NCBI GenBank assembly: GCA_026419775.2 | Contig: JAOPGA020000797.1 | Coordinates: 1 to 64,000, forward strand | DNA: 64,000 nucleotides | Source of the DNA: Acrasis kona | Taxonomy: Eukaryota > Heterolobosea > Eutetramitea > Acrasida > Acrasidae | Reading direction: 5' to 3' | Shown here: piece by piece, positions 32,486-44,563 of the stretch | How positions within the stretch are numbered: the stretch's first letter is position 1 | Layout of the letters: every line of letters starts with the position of its first letter | Program-made: the position numbers and the translations under genes | The notes under the pieces: generated by a model | What the model was told of the DNA's origin: nothing | Databases searched by the model: none | The model's input: only the letters and a program-made list of their open reading frames with translations

Positions 32486-34927
32486 AGATTGTTCTACAAT
32501 GTGTTTTCCTGCTATTAGCTTGATAATGTGCTCGTCCTTTTGTTTTAGAACCTCTGCAGGCAACCTAATAATTTCTTTGGTGATTCTTGTGGGGTAGACG
32601 TACACCTTGTCGATTTGAGGTTTGTGTGTTTGTTGGAAGGATTTGACGACTTGACTTCTCATCTCCTCACGAATCTTCTTGACGGCTGTTCTCTTGAATT
32701 TTGTCAACACGACCCTCTTGATGACCTTTATTTGTTGCTCGGTTAACTTTTCGTATGCATTTAGGTTGTCTTGGGGCAAAAGTGCCTTTGATAGTTCTAG
32801 CCTGACGTTTGATTCGACATTTTTGTCTTCTGCTAGTAGCTTGCTCAACACTCTGCTCCACACTAATCTTTTGGCTTCTGGGTGGATCTTGATGTGATTC
32901 TTGCGGAATGTGCTGGAGTGACGAACGTACTGAACGGTTGTGGCATCTCTGCGTTTCAAGTTGCTAACGTATGTGTTGACCTTGGTGTAGATGGTCTTTG
33001 AGAACACTCCGACCTTTAGGTAGCTCGACTCTTCATTTTGAACGTAGTTAGGATGTAAATTGCACACTCTCTTTCCTCCCATGTATAAACATACGCCGGG
33101 TCCGTGCTTGTTGTAGCCTAATGAACTAATTAACTCTGTGACTTGCTTTGATCTATTTTGGAGATCGGCAATCGTCAATGTTCCTCTCAACACATCTTGT
33201 TCTAGTTGGGCCATCTTTTGTCTGGCATTAAGATCGCTGGTCTCAAATACTTGTTGACTAATTTGTTTGTTGATGACAAGCTTCGATAATGAATTTCTCA
33301 ATAGGATCAACGTGCGTCTGTATATTGATACATATTTCTTGATGACGACAACATATAAATATTGGTCGGCGACGTGAGTGGTGGTAGTGTTGGTTATGAG
33401 TTCTAGGTTTGCGTTACACTTGGCATCATAGTAAACATCGTATGGAACGTAATTGCGTTTAGTGACGTAGTTAACCAAGTTGATCTTCAAGTCTTTGAAT
33501 TCGGCGCACTCACATTGCTTGCAGTTGGGATCGCATCCCTTGGGATTAGTGCATTCAGGTAAACATAAGCACTCATCACATCCGGAATGACCTTTGATGA
33601 TGCGGTGTTTCGATCCGTTGCATTGAGCGCTACACTTCTTTTCGTCGGCTGGAGGGCATGAGAAATTACATTCACACTCAGGACATCCAAAGATGTTGTC
33701 TCTAATTACAGGTACACCACCTTGGCATTCGGAGCGACAGTTTGTTGGTGGTGGACATTTATCTTTTGGTTTGTTTTCACACCTGCATTCATCGCAACCA
33801 GTTTCTTGAATGAAAACTTTCATATAATTAGCGCCGGGGCAGGTAATGCTGCAATCTAGTGCCGGGCACTTGGGTGGTGTGCACTTGCATTGTTTGCAAT
33901 TCGTGTTAGAATCAACAACCACCTCGAATGGACCACCAATACATTTCTTGTTGCAATCAACTTCGGGGCATGTAGCATTTGTTGGAACGGGAGTTGGGGA
34001 TGAAACTACTGTAGTAGTTGAAGGAACAGTTGTGGTAGTAAAAGGTGTGGTTGTAGATGGTACAGATGTTGCAGGTGGGGAAGTTGTCCCTCTAGGGGAT
34101 GTGGTAGTTGTTGTGGGAGTGCCAGTGGAGGGGACTGAAGTGGTTGAGGTAACTGTTGTAGGCGTGGAGGTTGTAGGTATGGAGGTTGTGATAGTTGGTG
34201 AGTTTGTGGTTGGGGTGTTTGTGGTTGGTGAGTTTGTGGTTGGTGGGTTTGTAGTTGAGGTTGGTGAGTTTGTGGTTGAGGTTGGTGAGTTTGTGGTTGG
34301 GGTGTTTGTAGTTGGTGAGTTTGTGGTTGGAGTGTTTGTAGTTGGGATGTTTGTAGTTGGGATGTTTGTAGTTGGGATGTTTGTGGTTGGCGAGTTTGTG
34401 GTTGGTGAGTTTGTAGTTGAGGTTGGTGAGTTTGTGGTTGGGATGTTTGTGGTTGGGATGCTTGTGGTTGGCGAGTTTGTAGTTGGTGAGTTTGTGGTTG
34501 TGGAAACAATTGTTGAGGGGACATTTGTTGTTGTAGGGGTGGAAGTGGTGGTTGTAGTTGGTGAGCTTGTAGTGGTTGTGGGTGCTGTGGTTGTGGGAAC
34601 AATTGTTGAGGGGACATTTGTTGTTGTAGGGGTAGCTGTGGTGGTTGAGGTGGTCGAAGGAACGATTGTGGTTGGTATAGGGGTGGTCGAAGGTACAGTT
34701 GTAGTTTGTGGGTTGGTTGATGTTGGGACATTTGTTCTCGTCTCTGTGGGAACTGTTTGAGTGGGAACGGTAGTGGTAGTGTTGGATGGTTGCATTAATC
34801 TCAAGTCCTGTTGTCCTACATATTGCGCTGGCTCCTCTACACCGTCAAGTTTTTCAAATTTCTCGGCATTTACGCTCAAGAAAAGAGTCGCAACGAGTAG
34901 AAAAAGAACAAACGCATGCACTCTCAT
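32480..34927 (-). CDS. Secreted Thr-rich mucin-like protein with Cys-rich repeats (about 815 aa)
   Basis: The preferred start is the ATG at 34927 because it begins directly with a signal peptide, MRVHAFVLFLLVATLFLSVN (cleavage after NA); a frame-matched Met exists 15 codons upstream (34972). Next comes a long Thr/Ser/Pro/Asn tract built on TTNSP/TTNTP/TTNIP pentapeptides, a likely heavily O-glycosylated stalk. Five Cys-rich modules follow with a spacing like C..CxxxCxGG...GCxxCxC (CPEVDCNKKCIGG, CPALDCSITCPG, CPPPTNCRSECQGG, CSAQCNG), resembling antistasin-like modules. The C-terminal 340 residues are basic/helical without recognised motif and without a GPI signal or TM segment. It is probably extracellular or in a cyst wall or phagosome. 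The 3' end overlaps the mitochondrial TPR gene by 6 nt. Confidence 0.75.
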   Translation of the reverse strand: MRVHAFVLFLLVATLFLSVNAEKFEKLDGVEEPAQYVGQQDLRLMQPSNTTTTVPTQTVPTETRTNVPTSTNPQTTTVPSTTPIPTTIVPSTTSTTTATPTTTNVPSTIVPTTTAPTTTTSSPTTTTTSTPTTTNVPSTIVSTTTNSPTTNSPTTSIPTTNIPTTNSPTSTTNSPTTNSPTTNIPTTNIPTTNIPTTNTPTTNSPTTNTPTTNSPTSTTNSPTSTTNPPTTNSPTTNTPTTNSPTITTSIPTTSTPTTVTSTTSVPSTGTPTTTTTSPRGTTSPPATSVPSTTTPFTTTTVPSTTTVVSSPTPVPTNATCPEVDCNKKCIGGPFEVVVDSNTNCKQCKCTPPKCPALDCSITCPGANYMKVFIQETGCDECRCENKPKDKCPPPTNCRSECQGGVPVIRDNIFGCPECECNFSCPPADEKKCSAQCNGSKHRIIKGHSGCDECLCLPECTNPKGCDPNCKQCECAEFKDLKINLVNYVTKRNYVPYDVYYDAKCNANLELITNTTTTHVADQYLYVVVIKKYVSIYRRTLILLRNSLSKLVINKQISQQVFETSDLNARQKMAQLEQDVLRGTLTIADLQNRSKQVTELISSLGYNKHGPGVCLYMGGKRVCNLHPNYVQNEESSYLKVGVFSKTIYTKVNTYVSNLKRRDATTVQYVRHSSTFRKNHIKIHPEAKRLVWSRVLSKLLAEDKNVESNVRLELSKALLPQDNLNAYEKLTEQQIKVIKRVVLTKFKRTAVKKIREEMRSQVVKSFQQTHKPQIDKVYVYPTRITKEIIRLPAEVLKQKDEHIIKLIAGKHIVEQSL
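34198..34505 (-). repeat. 15-bp minisatellite encoding TTNSP-type pentapeptides
   Basis: About 300 bp of near-tandem 15-nt units (ACCAACTCACCAACT-like on the coding strand) encode TTNSP, TTNTP and TTNIP. Some copies are extended with STTNSP. Unit length is a multiple of three, so copy-number change would alter stalk length without breaking the frame. The mirror-strand frame is also long but is only a shadow. Confidence 0.8.
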
Positions 34928-35095
34928 GCCAACCCTCGTTTTTTCAAAAATATAGAAGTTCGCAGTCATCAATTGTCAAACGTGTCAACGATCAGAACAT
35001 TTATCTTACAAAACCGATTAGACAGTTGATATTTTTACAAAACTTCTACCGACCAATATTTAATTTGATTGTTGGCAATAGAAGTTCGAAGTCAT

Positions 35096-38000
35096 TTATA
35101 ATTTTATTAGTTGGTCCAAAACTACAGAAAGTGATGGTCTCTGACTTGCTTCTTGCGACCAACATTGCTTCATAATTTCGATGTACTTTACTTCTGAATC
35201 TTGGTACTCTATTTCGGGTATCTCAGGTCTATGTCCTACAGCATCCATCCCGATATAAAGTGGCTTATATGGTTCTCTCTCAAACTATTGTTTTCATACA
35301 TTGTCATTCCTAAGCTATACACATCACACGCTGTTGTATATGTTGATCTAGCAGTTACTTCCTATATGGTTGTTATAATCGTGCAAAAATAAATACATAC
35401 CGGTGCCATAAACGTAACGGTGCCAACATATGACGTACATTATGCTGCTAATATTTTCACTCCTGGCGGTTCCAAAATCACATACTTTTGCCACTTGACC
35501 TATTTGATCAATAAGGATGTTTCTGAAATAATAATGAATAAATGAGAAAATAATAACTCACGATGGCTTCAAATCGCGATGCAGAACAGGTGGACTCATC
35601 TTGTGGAGGTATATTACTCCACGTATAACATCTAACAAGAATGAGATTTTTGTTTTGAATGGTATTGTTGTATGAAGCGCAAAATTCGACTTCACCGGTA
35701 GATTTGTTGATTTTCTACAAACAACATCATGCAATGAAGAGCCTCTTATTAGTTCGGTGATGATGAATAAATGCTCATCCTTCTTACAAATACCCATAAA
35801 TAACTAAAAAGGTTGGAATAGGATGCAAAAAAGACATACTACGATATTCGGATGGCGAAGGCTTTGTAGAATTTTAACTTCCTTTTTAAATTCTGTGATG
35901 CAAGCGTTATGTGATTTTAACATCTTTATAGCGACTGGTTGAGATTGGTAGAGCAAACCACTAAAAACAACTCCATATGTCCCCTCCGCTATTCTTCGCT
36001 GAAACTCTATATTGTTGTACTGAATTAACCATCTCTCGTCTTCATCGTTCGAGCGCTTTTGTTCATTTGCCAGCAACTCTCTCATCTCGTCCTCGTTTTG
36101 CTTCATTTTTCTTTCAACCTTTTTTATCTTCGAAATTGAACTGTGGCAATAGAATGAGATTATGGATACTAAAAGAGCAACAACAGCAAACGCAACTATA
36201 CCGACACAAATAAAAAATATCATAAAGCTACATTTTTCAGGCTCTACACATTGACCTACATAAAGACATTTTTTCTCACAAGTAAATAATTCACATTGTT
36301 GGCCAAAATATCCCGGGCTTGTGCAGTTACAACTATTGAAGCTCAAGCATCTACCTCTTCCATTACACACACCAGTTTCATTTACATAGTACTCGAAGCA
36401 TTTAAATATATCACACATATCGCCATGGTGTCCAAAATGGCATTTCATTGTTAAAATTGTATTTGTACTCATGACTGAAATGTCTTCTGCACCCATGTAG
36501 GGTGGCATTTTTAACTTTGTCATATTTTCTACATCATTTCCGAGGTTATCTATTGAGTTAGGATGTTTTGGATTTACGTTGTGCATACTTACATTTAATA
36601 ATATCTCCCCACACATACACTTGCTTGTCTTTGATGATTGCTGTAAAACTCATACCAGCGACGATTTTACTCACATTTTTAAAACCAAGAAGCATGGGAG
36701 ATACTACATGCTTAACAGTACTGTTATAGATTTGTTTTCTTGTATTATTACCCCAACCATATACTTCGCCAGATTTTAAGACCGCAAATGAGTGAGAATG
36801 ACCCGCCACAACATAGGACACATTAGTAATATTAACTCTTGTAGGGACTTCCATATTTGGAGAAGTATAACCAATTCCTAATTGACCAAAGTTATTCAAA
36901 CCCCAGCTAATCACTTCACCATTGCGCGTTACCGCTAGAGAATATTGATCACCAGCAGCAACTTGTGCTATAGACTGTACATCTACTAACTCAGGTTCGG
37001 CTGCACTCAATATATACACGTTGCCTTCACTGGTCAATGCCAACGATTGTTCATATCCAGCCACAATATCAATGATATTTTCAAGATTTGCTTTTCTCGG
37101 TAGAACTATTTGATCCTCAGTACTTCTTGAATGAACAAAGCCCCATTCAAAAACCTCGCCTTTACTTGTCAAGGCGATAGAATGAGAGTTTCCAGCACTA
37201 ATGCGAACAACATCAAATAGATCTATTGCAACTTGTGTTTTTCTGCTCTTTCTAGTTCCGTCACCCAATTGTCCATAAACATTAGAACCAGTAGAAACAA
37301 TTTGACCGTTATTTGTTATGGCTAACAAATGGTCCCCACCAGCTACAACACTTGTAGTATCATATATAAAGTCAAACAAAGTGGGAGAGGGGTCAGTCAT
37401 ATACCCAAGTCCCAATTGATTTTTAAGATTACTACCCCATACAGCTACTCTACCATCATGAGTCATTGCTGTTTGTTGAAAAAACTCATCAATAAATTTT
37501 GTGGTAACTAATCTTCTAGGGTGTGGTACAACTCCCAAGATAACATTGGCAATATTGGTTAGGCCAACATCGATTAAGGTGTTATTTCCAACCTTATCAA
37601 ATCCTTCAACACGGTGCACTTTTCCACCAAAAGTAAGAAATAAAGCATAGTTGTAAACATCATAATATTGGACGCTCAGTACGTTAGTATGAGGCAATAG
37701 CACTGTCTGCCTGTCTAGAGACCAGACAAGAACATTATTTTTATTTGTTATAAAGAATGTCATGAGGCCTGCGATGACTCCTATGCGGTCAACTTTATCA
37801 ACTATATTTAACATTACCGGATTAGTCATGCTCAATTCTCTCCCCCACACATATGCTTTCCCATCAAAGGTAACTGCATGAACGCGACCTTTACCGGTTC
37901 TCAAATGAGATACATTGGATATGTTAATTTTAACTGGTGACGTTTCGTCAAGAAATGAGCCACCTCCTATTTGTGCCTCTTGATTGTCTCCCCATGCATA

Positions 38001-38720
38001 AACATCCCCACCACACGTAATAATAAAATATGAAGAATCTTCACAAACAAACTCCCTAACATCTTCCACGTTTATTTTAACAGGATGTTCTCTGTTCGTT
38101 TGTGTACCATCACCCAAATCTCCTTTCTCGTTATATCCCCATGCGTATAATTCTTTATTAAAAGTGACGGCAAAAGAGTTTCTCCCACAAAAAGAGATAC
38201 TCGCAACATTTGTTACATTAATTTTTTTTGGTATTAATATGTCAATTGTGGTCCCGTCCCCTAATTGTGAGTATTTGTTACAACCCCACACATATACTTC
38301 ACCATCATGTGTTATAGCAAATGAAGATATTCTTTTGTCTGCAGAAAAATTGGTGTAGAGTTGTGCAATATTGGTGAGGTTTAATTTGATGGGGCTAAAC
38401 CTATCAATGTCATATCCATCGCCCAACAGTCCATTAACTGCGATACCCCAAGCATACACACTACCTGTGTTGGCTAAAGCGAATGTAACTTGTGTGTATG
38501 GGTGGAGAAGTTCGGGTTTGTAAATCTGTTTGATGTTGTGCAACTCAGATATATACTCTGGTGGGTATACTAATTGCCTTCGACCGGTTATATAACTCTC
38601 TCCCCAAACAATAAACTTTGCACTAACCACATCTAATATATGTAAGAAATGCCCAACAGCATTAAACAAACCTATGACGACAATAAAAACTAAAAGTATT
38701 ACGTGCATGAAGTTTGTCAT
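35096..38720 (-). CDS. RCC1-ectodomain receptor kinase (signal peptide, RCC1, EGF-like, TM, TKL-type kinase), about 1155 aa
   Basis: Exons are 36593-38720, 35840-36549, 35562-35803, 35401-35522 and 35096-35361 (introns 43, 36, 39 and 39 nt). A hydrophobic signal segment ([16 protein letters not shown]) is followed by about 12 RCC1-type blades ([39 protein letters not shown]) over roughly 650 residues. A Cys-rich EGF-like block follows ([24 protein letters not shown]). The TM segment is [20 protein letters not shown]. The kinase has GTYGVVF, VAIK, HRDLKPSN, DFG and MAPE. Two single-base changes are needed in the kinase: one base too many at about 35437, giving [15 protein letters not shown], and one missing in the A3 run 35282-35284, giving NNSFEREPY. 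They cancel in length. Without them the kinase is truncated after DFG. It is head to head with SF3B1 (51 bp). Confidence 0.85.
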
Positions 38721-38771
38721 GTCGAAGATGTTGTAATCAGATCAACTAAAACATTCAACAAAATCAAACAA

Positions 38772-41700
38772 ATGTCGGGTCTTGGGAGTGAAGATAGAAA
38801 ACGCAAATCTCAATGGGAGGAGCAAGCAGAAGAAGACAATCACCCAATAAACACACCACGACAAACAAAAAGATCTAGATGGGATCAAACACCTCAAAAT
38901 TCCTCATCACAAACACCTCAATCAACACCTAGTGTACGTAAACAAAGTCGATGGGACCAAACACCGACGGCACCATCAGCGACTCCGAGTGCACAATCAA
39001 AATCACGTTGGGATGAGACACCTGTCGATACGTCCGGGACGAAGAAATCAAGATGGGACGAGACGCCCATAGGATCAACTACAACTTTAGGTGGCGCCAC
39101 GCCCGTTGGAACGTCAGGAATGATGACCCCAACAGCAGCTCAACTGGCACAGACTAATCCAGAATTATACAATCAACTCAAAATAGAGCAAGACCTTGAT
39201 TACAGGAACAGACCACTAACAGATGAAGATTTGGACAATATGCTTCCTTCTGATGGTTATGAAATCATGGAAGTACCTGCAAGTTACATACCAAAAAGAA
39301 CTCAACACGTTCCGTCGTCGACACCATTACCAGGCGGAGAGACGCCCTACGCCATGCCAGAGGACAGACCCATGGATGCTTATGGAGTACAAACCATTCA
39401 ACCAGGACCAGACATGCCAGAGCTGAAACCAGAGGACATGAAATACTTTGGCGGATTGCTGGAGGAGAAGGACGAGAACGTAATGACCGACGAAGAAAAG
39501 AAGGAGAGGAAAATCATGACCCTACTTTTAAAGATCAAGAATGGAACCCCGCCCATGCGTAAATTAGCACTCAGATATATAACGCTTCACGCACGTGATC
39601 TAGGAGCAGAGCCATTATTCAAACAAATATTACCATTATTGATGGCGCCCACGTTAGAGGACCAAGAGCGTCACTTGCTGGTCAAAGTAATCGATCGTAT
39701 ATTATACAAGCTGGACGATTTGGTCAGACCGTTCGTGCGTAACATTCTCATGGTGATTGAGCCGCTCCTCATCGAAGAAGATTACTTTGCAAGAGTAGAA
39801 GGAAGGGAGATTATTTCCAATCTGGCCAAAGCAGCAGGCTTACCCACCATGATCGCAACCATGAGACCAAACATTGACAACCATGATGATTTCGTGAGAA
39901 ACACCACGGCAAGAGCTTTTGCAGTGGTCGCTTCTGCATTAGGAATTCCATCTCTACTTCCATTCCTCAAGGCAGTGTGTCAGAGCAAAAAATCATGGCA
40001 AGCGCGTCACACAGGAATCAAGATTGTACAACAAATCGCAGTGCTGATGGGATGTGCCATATTGCCTCATCTTCGCCAATTGGTCGAAATTGTAGAGCAA
40101 GGACTCAAGGATAGCGAAATCAAAGTAAAGACCATGACCGCATTGGCCATTGCCGCATTAGCAGAGGCAAGTGCGCCCTATGGAATCGAAAGTTTCGACA
40201 CTGTGTTGAGGCCGCTATGGGACGGACTAAAGAAGCACGGAGGCAAATCGCTAGCAGCATTCCTCAAAGCAATTGGATTCATCATACCCCTCATGGATCC
40301 CATTCACGCATCACATTACACAAAAACAATCATGGACGTGGTGATTCGTCAATTCAGCAGTCCCGACGAAGAAATGAAGAAAATCGTTTTGAAAGTGGTC
40401 AAGCAATGTGTGAGCGCAGAGGGCATCGAACCTAATTTCGTTCTCACTAAAATCCTCCAACCCTTCTTTGCAAGTTTCTGGATCAGAAGAATGGCGCTGG
40501 AGAGACGCAACTACAAACAATTGGTGGAGACTACCATCGAGATTGGAGTCAAGGTGGGAACCACTCCAGTATTGGATCGATTGGTGCCATTAATCAAGGA
40601 CGAATCGGAGCCATTCAGACGCATGGTGATCGAGGCCACTGCAGGCGTCATCAACAAGTTGGGATCCGCTAGCATCGATCATCGACAGGAGGAATTATTG
40701 ATGGACGGACTCTTGTATGCATTCACCGAACAAGTTTTGGACGATAGTCCCATCATTTTGAATTCGATTCAAATCATCTTGAATGCACTGGGCACCAGAT
40801 GCAAACCATACTTGGCACAAATTGCAGGTATCATTAGCGTCAGATTGAACAACAAGATGGCCAAAGTGAGACAACACGCAGCAGATTTGATCAACAGGGT
40901 GGCAGCGGTCATGAACCTGTGTGGAGAGGAGAGCAAGATGGGTCATTTGGGATTGATACTGTATGAATATTTGGGCGAGGAATATCCAGAAGTATTGGGC
41001 AGCATATTGGGTGCGCTCAAGGGAATCGTGACGGTGATTGGAATGGACAAGATGACTCCGCCCATCAAGGACTTGTTGCCAAGATTGACGCCCATTCTAA
41101 AGAATAGACACGAAAAGGTACAAGAGAATTGCATAGAGCTCGTCGGGAGAATTGCAGATCGAGGCAGCAGTCATGTGCCTGGTAAGGAGTGGATGAGAAT
41201 ATGTTTCGAATTGTTGGATCTGCTCAAGGCACACAGGAAGAGCATCAGGAGAGCGGCCATCAATACGTTTGGTTACATTGCCAATGCCATTGGTCCCAGC
41301 GACGTGCTGGCAACGCTGTTGAATAACTTGAAGGTGCAAGAAAGACAAAACAGAGTTTGCACCACGGTGGCCATTGCTATCGTGGCCGATACTTGTAGTC
41401 CGTTCACCGTTCTTCCTGCGCTGATGAACGAGTATAGAGTGCCAGAGCTGAACGTGCAGAATGGTGTGTTGAAGAGCATGAGCTTCTTGTTTGAATACAT
41501 TGGAGAGATGGGAAAGGATTATATTTATGCGGTGACTCCCTTGTTGGAGGATGCACTCATGGATAGAGATTTGGTGCACAGGCAGACTGCTTGTACGGTG
41601 GTGAAGCACATGGCATTGGGCGTGTATGGTATGAACTGTGAAGATGCGCTGGTGCACCTGTTGAATTATGTTTGGCCCAATGTGTTCGAGACCAGTCCTC

Positions 41701-41942
41701 ATGTGATTAATGCCGTGATGGAGGCGATTGAGGGATTGCGAGTGGCGTTGGGTCCATGTATCATGATGATGTACGTGCTTCAGGGATTGTATCACCCATC
41801 GAGAAGGGTCAGGAATGTTTATTGGAAGATTTATAATATATTATACATTGGAAATCAAGATGCGTTGACGCCCGTGTATCCTGTGCTTCCCAATGATCCA
41901 GATAACAATTATCACAGAGGTGAATTGTTCTATTGTTTATAA
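38772..41942 (+). CDS. SF3B1: Splicing factor 3B subunit 1 (SF3b155), about 1056 aa
   Basis: It is the HEAT-repeat scaffold of the U2 snRNP that clamps the branch-site adenosine duplex. The start is set at [14 protein letters not shown] (38772); a frame-matched Met at 38703 would overlap the divergent receptor gene. The N-terminus has RWDQTP/RWDETP repeats, the cyclin-dependent phosphorylation motifs of the family, and is shorter than in animals (human 1304 aa). The HEAT array is strongly conserved, including [18 protein letters not shown] and [20 protein letters not shown]. These contain the equivalents of the human H662, K666 and K700 positions, all unchanged. The C-terminus ends [10 protein letters not shown], close to the family end. 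Single exon. Confidence 0.97.
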   Translation: MSGLGSEDRKRKSQWEEQAEEDNHPINTPRQTKRSRWDQTPQNSSSQTPQSTPSVRKQSRWDQTPTAPSATPSAQSKSRWDETPVDTSGTKKSRWDETPIGSTTTLGGATPVGTSGMMTPTAAQLAQTNPELYNQLKIEQDLDYRNRPLTDEDLDNMLPSDGYEIMEVPASYIPKRTQHVPSSTPLPGGETPYAMPEDRPMDAYGVQTIQPGPDMPELKPEDMKYFGGLLEEKDENVMTDEEKKERKIMTLLLKIKNGTPPMRKLALRYITLHARDLGAEPLFKQILPLLMAPTLEDQERHLLVKVIDRILYKLDDLVRPFVRNILMVIEPLLIEEDYFARVEGREIISNLAKAAGLPTMIATMRPNIDNHDDFVRNTTARAFAVVASALGIPSLLPFLKAVCQSKKSWQARHTGIKIVQQIAVLMGCAILPHLRQLVEIVEQGLKDSEIKVKTMTALAIAALAEASAPYGIESFDTVLRPLWDGLKKHGGKSLAAFLKAIGFIIPLMDPIHASHYTKTIMDVVIRQFSSPDEEMKKIVLKVVKQCVSAEGIEPNFVLTKILQPFFASFWIRRMALERRNYKQLVETTIEIGVKVGTTPVLDRLVPLIKDESEPFRRMVIEATAGVINKLGSASIDHRQEELLMDGLLYAFTEQVLDDSPIILNSIQIILNALGTRCKPYLAQIAGIISVRLNNKMAKVRQHAADLINRVAAVMNLCGEESKMGHLGLILYEYLGEEYPEVLGSILGALKGIVTVIGMDKMTPPIKDLLPRLTPILKNRHEKVQENCIELVGRIADRGSSHVPGKEWMRICFELLDLLKAHRKSIRRAAINTFGYIANAIGPSDVLATLLNNLKVQERQNRVCTTVAIAIVADTCSPFTVLPALMNEYRVPELNVQNGVLKSMSFLFEYIGEMGKDYIYAVTPLLEDALMDRDLVHRQTACTVVKHMALGVYGMNCEDALVHLLNYVWPNVFETSPHVINAVMEAIEGLRVALGPCIMMMYVLQGLYHPSRRVRNVYWKIYNILYIGNQDALTPVYPVLPNDPDNNYHRGELFYCL

Positions 41943-42030
41943 TAAAGGAATTGTTTTTTACTTTCTTTTTCAATATATTTGAACAATCCCGCTCAGAAAA
42001 CCAAAATAATAATACTCACTCAACTAAAAG

Positions 42031-44233
42031 ATGGTCAAGAGTGCTGTCAAGGTGATTGTTCGAACTAGACCAACAGCTAATTTCGCTCAAGGATATCTTG
42101 ACGTAAAGGATGGAATAAGGGTAAGTTGTTTTTTTGACGCTGCTCATTAATATTAATGTAAAGGCTATCAACATAAACCTTCCAAAGAAGAACGAAACTC
42201 AAAACGTTGTCAATAACCAGAGGGAGAGTTACTCATTCAAATTCGATAATGTTTTGCATAACTCATCTCAGGAGACAGTGTTCGAAGAATGTGGCAGGGA
42301 GGTGATATCTAGTTTTATTGATGGATACAATGGGACAATCATGGCTTATGGACAAACTGGAGCAGGAAAAACTTTTACTATGACAGGCACCACCGCTAAC
42401 TATAAACAAAGAGGAATAATACCAAGATGCATTGAGCACATTTTCCAAGAGATATCGAACAAGCCAGAAAAAGCATTCAATGTTAGCGTAACCTATTTGG
42501 AAATTTACAATGAAAATCTTTTCGACTTGCTTAATAATGATCCAACTGGAAGTGACGACTACCAGATTATGGAGGATGCTAAAGGAGTAACATTTGTTCG
42601 TGGAATCCAAAAAGTCGCAACAACTAGTGAAGAGGAGGCTTTATCATTAATGTTCGAAGGTGAGGCCAACAGGGCTATATGCGAGCATCAAATGAACAAA
42701 GCGTCCACTAGATCTCATTGCGTTTTCACAATACATTTAGAAAGCAGAAGTAGAGTGGAGTCGAATGGCCAAATTGTTTATTCAAAGTTGAATTTGGTGG
42801 ATTTAGCCGGATCAGAACGAGTTGGTAAAACTCACTCCAGTGGTCAAGTTTTGAAGGAGGCTACATATATAAACAAATCGTTATCCTTTTTGGAACAGGT
42901 GGTAATAGCACTATCTACTCCCTCAAGAGAGCATGTTCCATATAGACAATCTAAGCTCACTATGTTTTTGAAAGACTCTTTGGGTGGAAATTGCAAGACA
43001 TTACTTGTTGCCAACATTTGGGGCGAGGCTACACAGCTAGATGAGACCGTATCAACTTTGAAGTTTGCTTCAAGAATGATGAGAGTCTCCAACGAAGCGA
43101 CCATAAATATTCATATGAACCCTGAGGCCTTAATAAAGAAGTATGAAAAGCAAATTGTAGAGTTGAAGCAAGAATTGGCAATGCACGATCAATTGAAGGG
43201 AGTAAACCAGGCTACATATGATCCTTACACTGAGGAACAACAACTAGAGCTAAGAAAGGAGATTAAGCGCTATGTTAGAAATGAAACCGAAGAGCTAGAG
43301 ATAAAAAATATTAGGCACATTAAAGAGATATTCCAACAGTTTAAAAAAATGATGCAAACGGCTGAGCTAGAAGCCAGAGATAGAGGTTCTCAACCGGTCA
43401 CTCAAAGGGAAAGTAAAAGTAAATTGGATAATGGTGCACTAAAAGGCTCAGAGGCAAACGTTTCTGGAGTTGGAGACGTAGACGACAATAATGGATTTGG
43501 TGTGGGCGCAGCAGTCCCTAGTGCTAATTATCGGAAAGAATCTGTTGTATCTCAGACTAGAGCTCAGGAGGAACCAGAAGTGAATATGATGAAAATTGAG
43601 GAGGCCGAGAAAGCTCCCATTGATAGAAACGAAGCATACGAACTTTTCAAAAGCTCATCTGGTAGTGAGTCTATTGTAAAGATGAAGGAAGAGACACAGC
43701 TATTAAAAGATAAGAAGAATGCCTTTAAAGTTTTGACTCTTCAAGTAAATGAAGCGAAAAAAAAGATTGATTCTACAAAAGAGGAGATCGAAGCAAAGCA
43801 GCAAGAAGTATCTGGCCAAAAGGGAGACAACGATATTGTGGACGAAGAGGAAATGTTACTGTACCAAAGATTAAAAGAGGCTAAAAAGGAGTACCGTGAC
43901 TCGTTTGAGGAGCGCAAGATGGCCAAAGCAGAAATTGATTTCGTTTCAAGGGCTGTAGAAAACTCCAGAGTTAAACTATTGTCAAGCTTTGAAGATTGGT
44001 ACCGCGAAACGTATGGTCAACCACTTGAATTGGAGCAATCAAGCCCAGACATTAACACAAAAGAAAGCTTCTCACGAGATAAGGACGAAGATCAACTTGA
44101 TGACGGAGAAAGATTTGAGAAGCTGGAGTTAGAAAGAATAAGAAGAGACGATCCTGAATCTCTTGCTTTTTATAGAGCTAAGAAAGTGGTCGGAAATAAG
44201 ACGTTAAAGAAAACGTTGTCACAAAAGCGTTAA
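42031..44233 (+). CDS. KIF9: Kinesin-9 family motor (KIF9-like), about 719 aa
   Basis: Exons are 42031-42120 and 42164-44233 (intron 43 nt). The spliced N-terminus VKVIVRTRPTANFAQGYLDV leads into the motor. The P-loop is GQTGAGKT, switch I is NKASTRSH, switch II is LVDLAGSE, and the neck side is KEATYINKSLSFLEQ. The 'NVVNNQRESYSFKFDNVLHN' segment and YLEIYNENLFDLL match kinesin-9, a flagellar central-pair/axonemal motor. The C-terminal half is coiled coil with a Glu/Lys-rich stretch and a basic tail. The family is a good marker that the organism or its ancestors build motile cilia. A poly-T tract occurs inside the intron. Confidence 0.93.
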
Positions 44234-44563
44234 TACAATGTGTTTTATTTATTTATATATTTTTTTATAGATGGTCGTACGTAGGCCTTTTATGTGATCT
44301 AGTGATGTCTTTATAAGTTTATCCTCCTCGGTGTGTTTACAATAAAATTAAAAATAAAATTGTTTTCCAAATCAATTAAAATAATCACCATTCGGGGGTC
44401 TTGCTATACAAAGAGGAGAGATAGCGTAACAATAGAAATAAGATATCCTTTTTTACTGGTTATAAAAAACAATGAATCATAGAGAACCAGATAAGTAGTA
44501 TTGTCTCTCAAAAATACCTTTAAAACAAAATATTATTGTGCTTCTTGGATCAATAACAAAAAA
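44234..44563. other. Intergenic region, AT-rich
   Basis: These 330 bp contain the kinesin 3' end (ATTTATTTATATATTTTTTT) and the protease 5' leader. No gene, repeat or clear promoter motif is recognised. An in-frame extension of the protease frame to 44501 carries no signal-like sequence. Confidence 0.6.

Noticed and set aside
33846..34760. 304-aa plus-strand open frame rich in Val/Gly
   Set aside because: It is the mirror of the Thr-rich minisatellite of the minus-strand secreted protein; its composition simply follows the complementary repeat.
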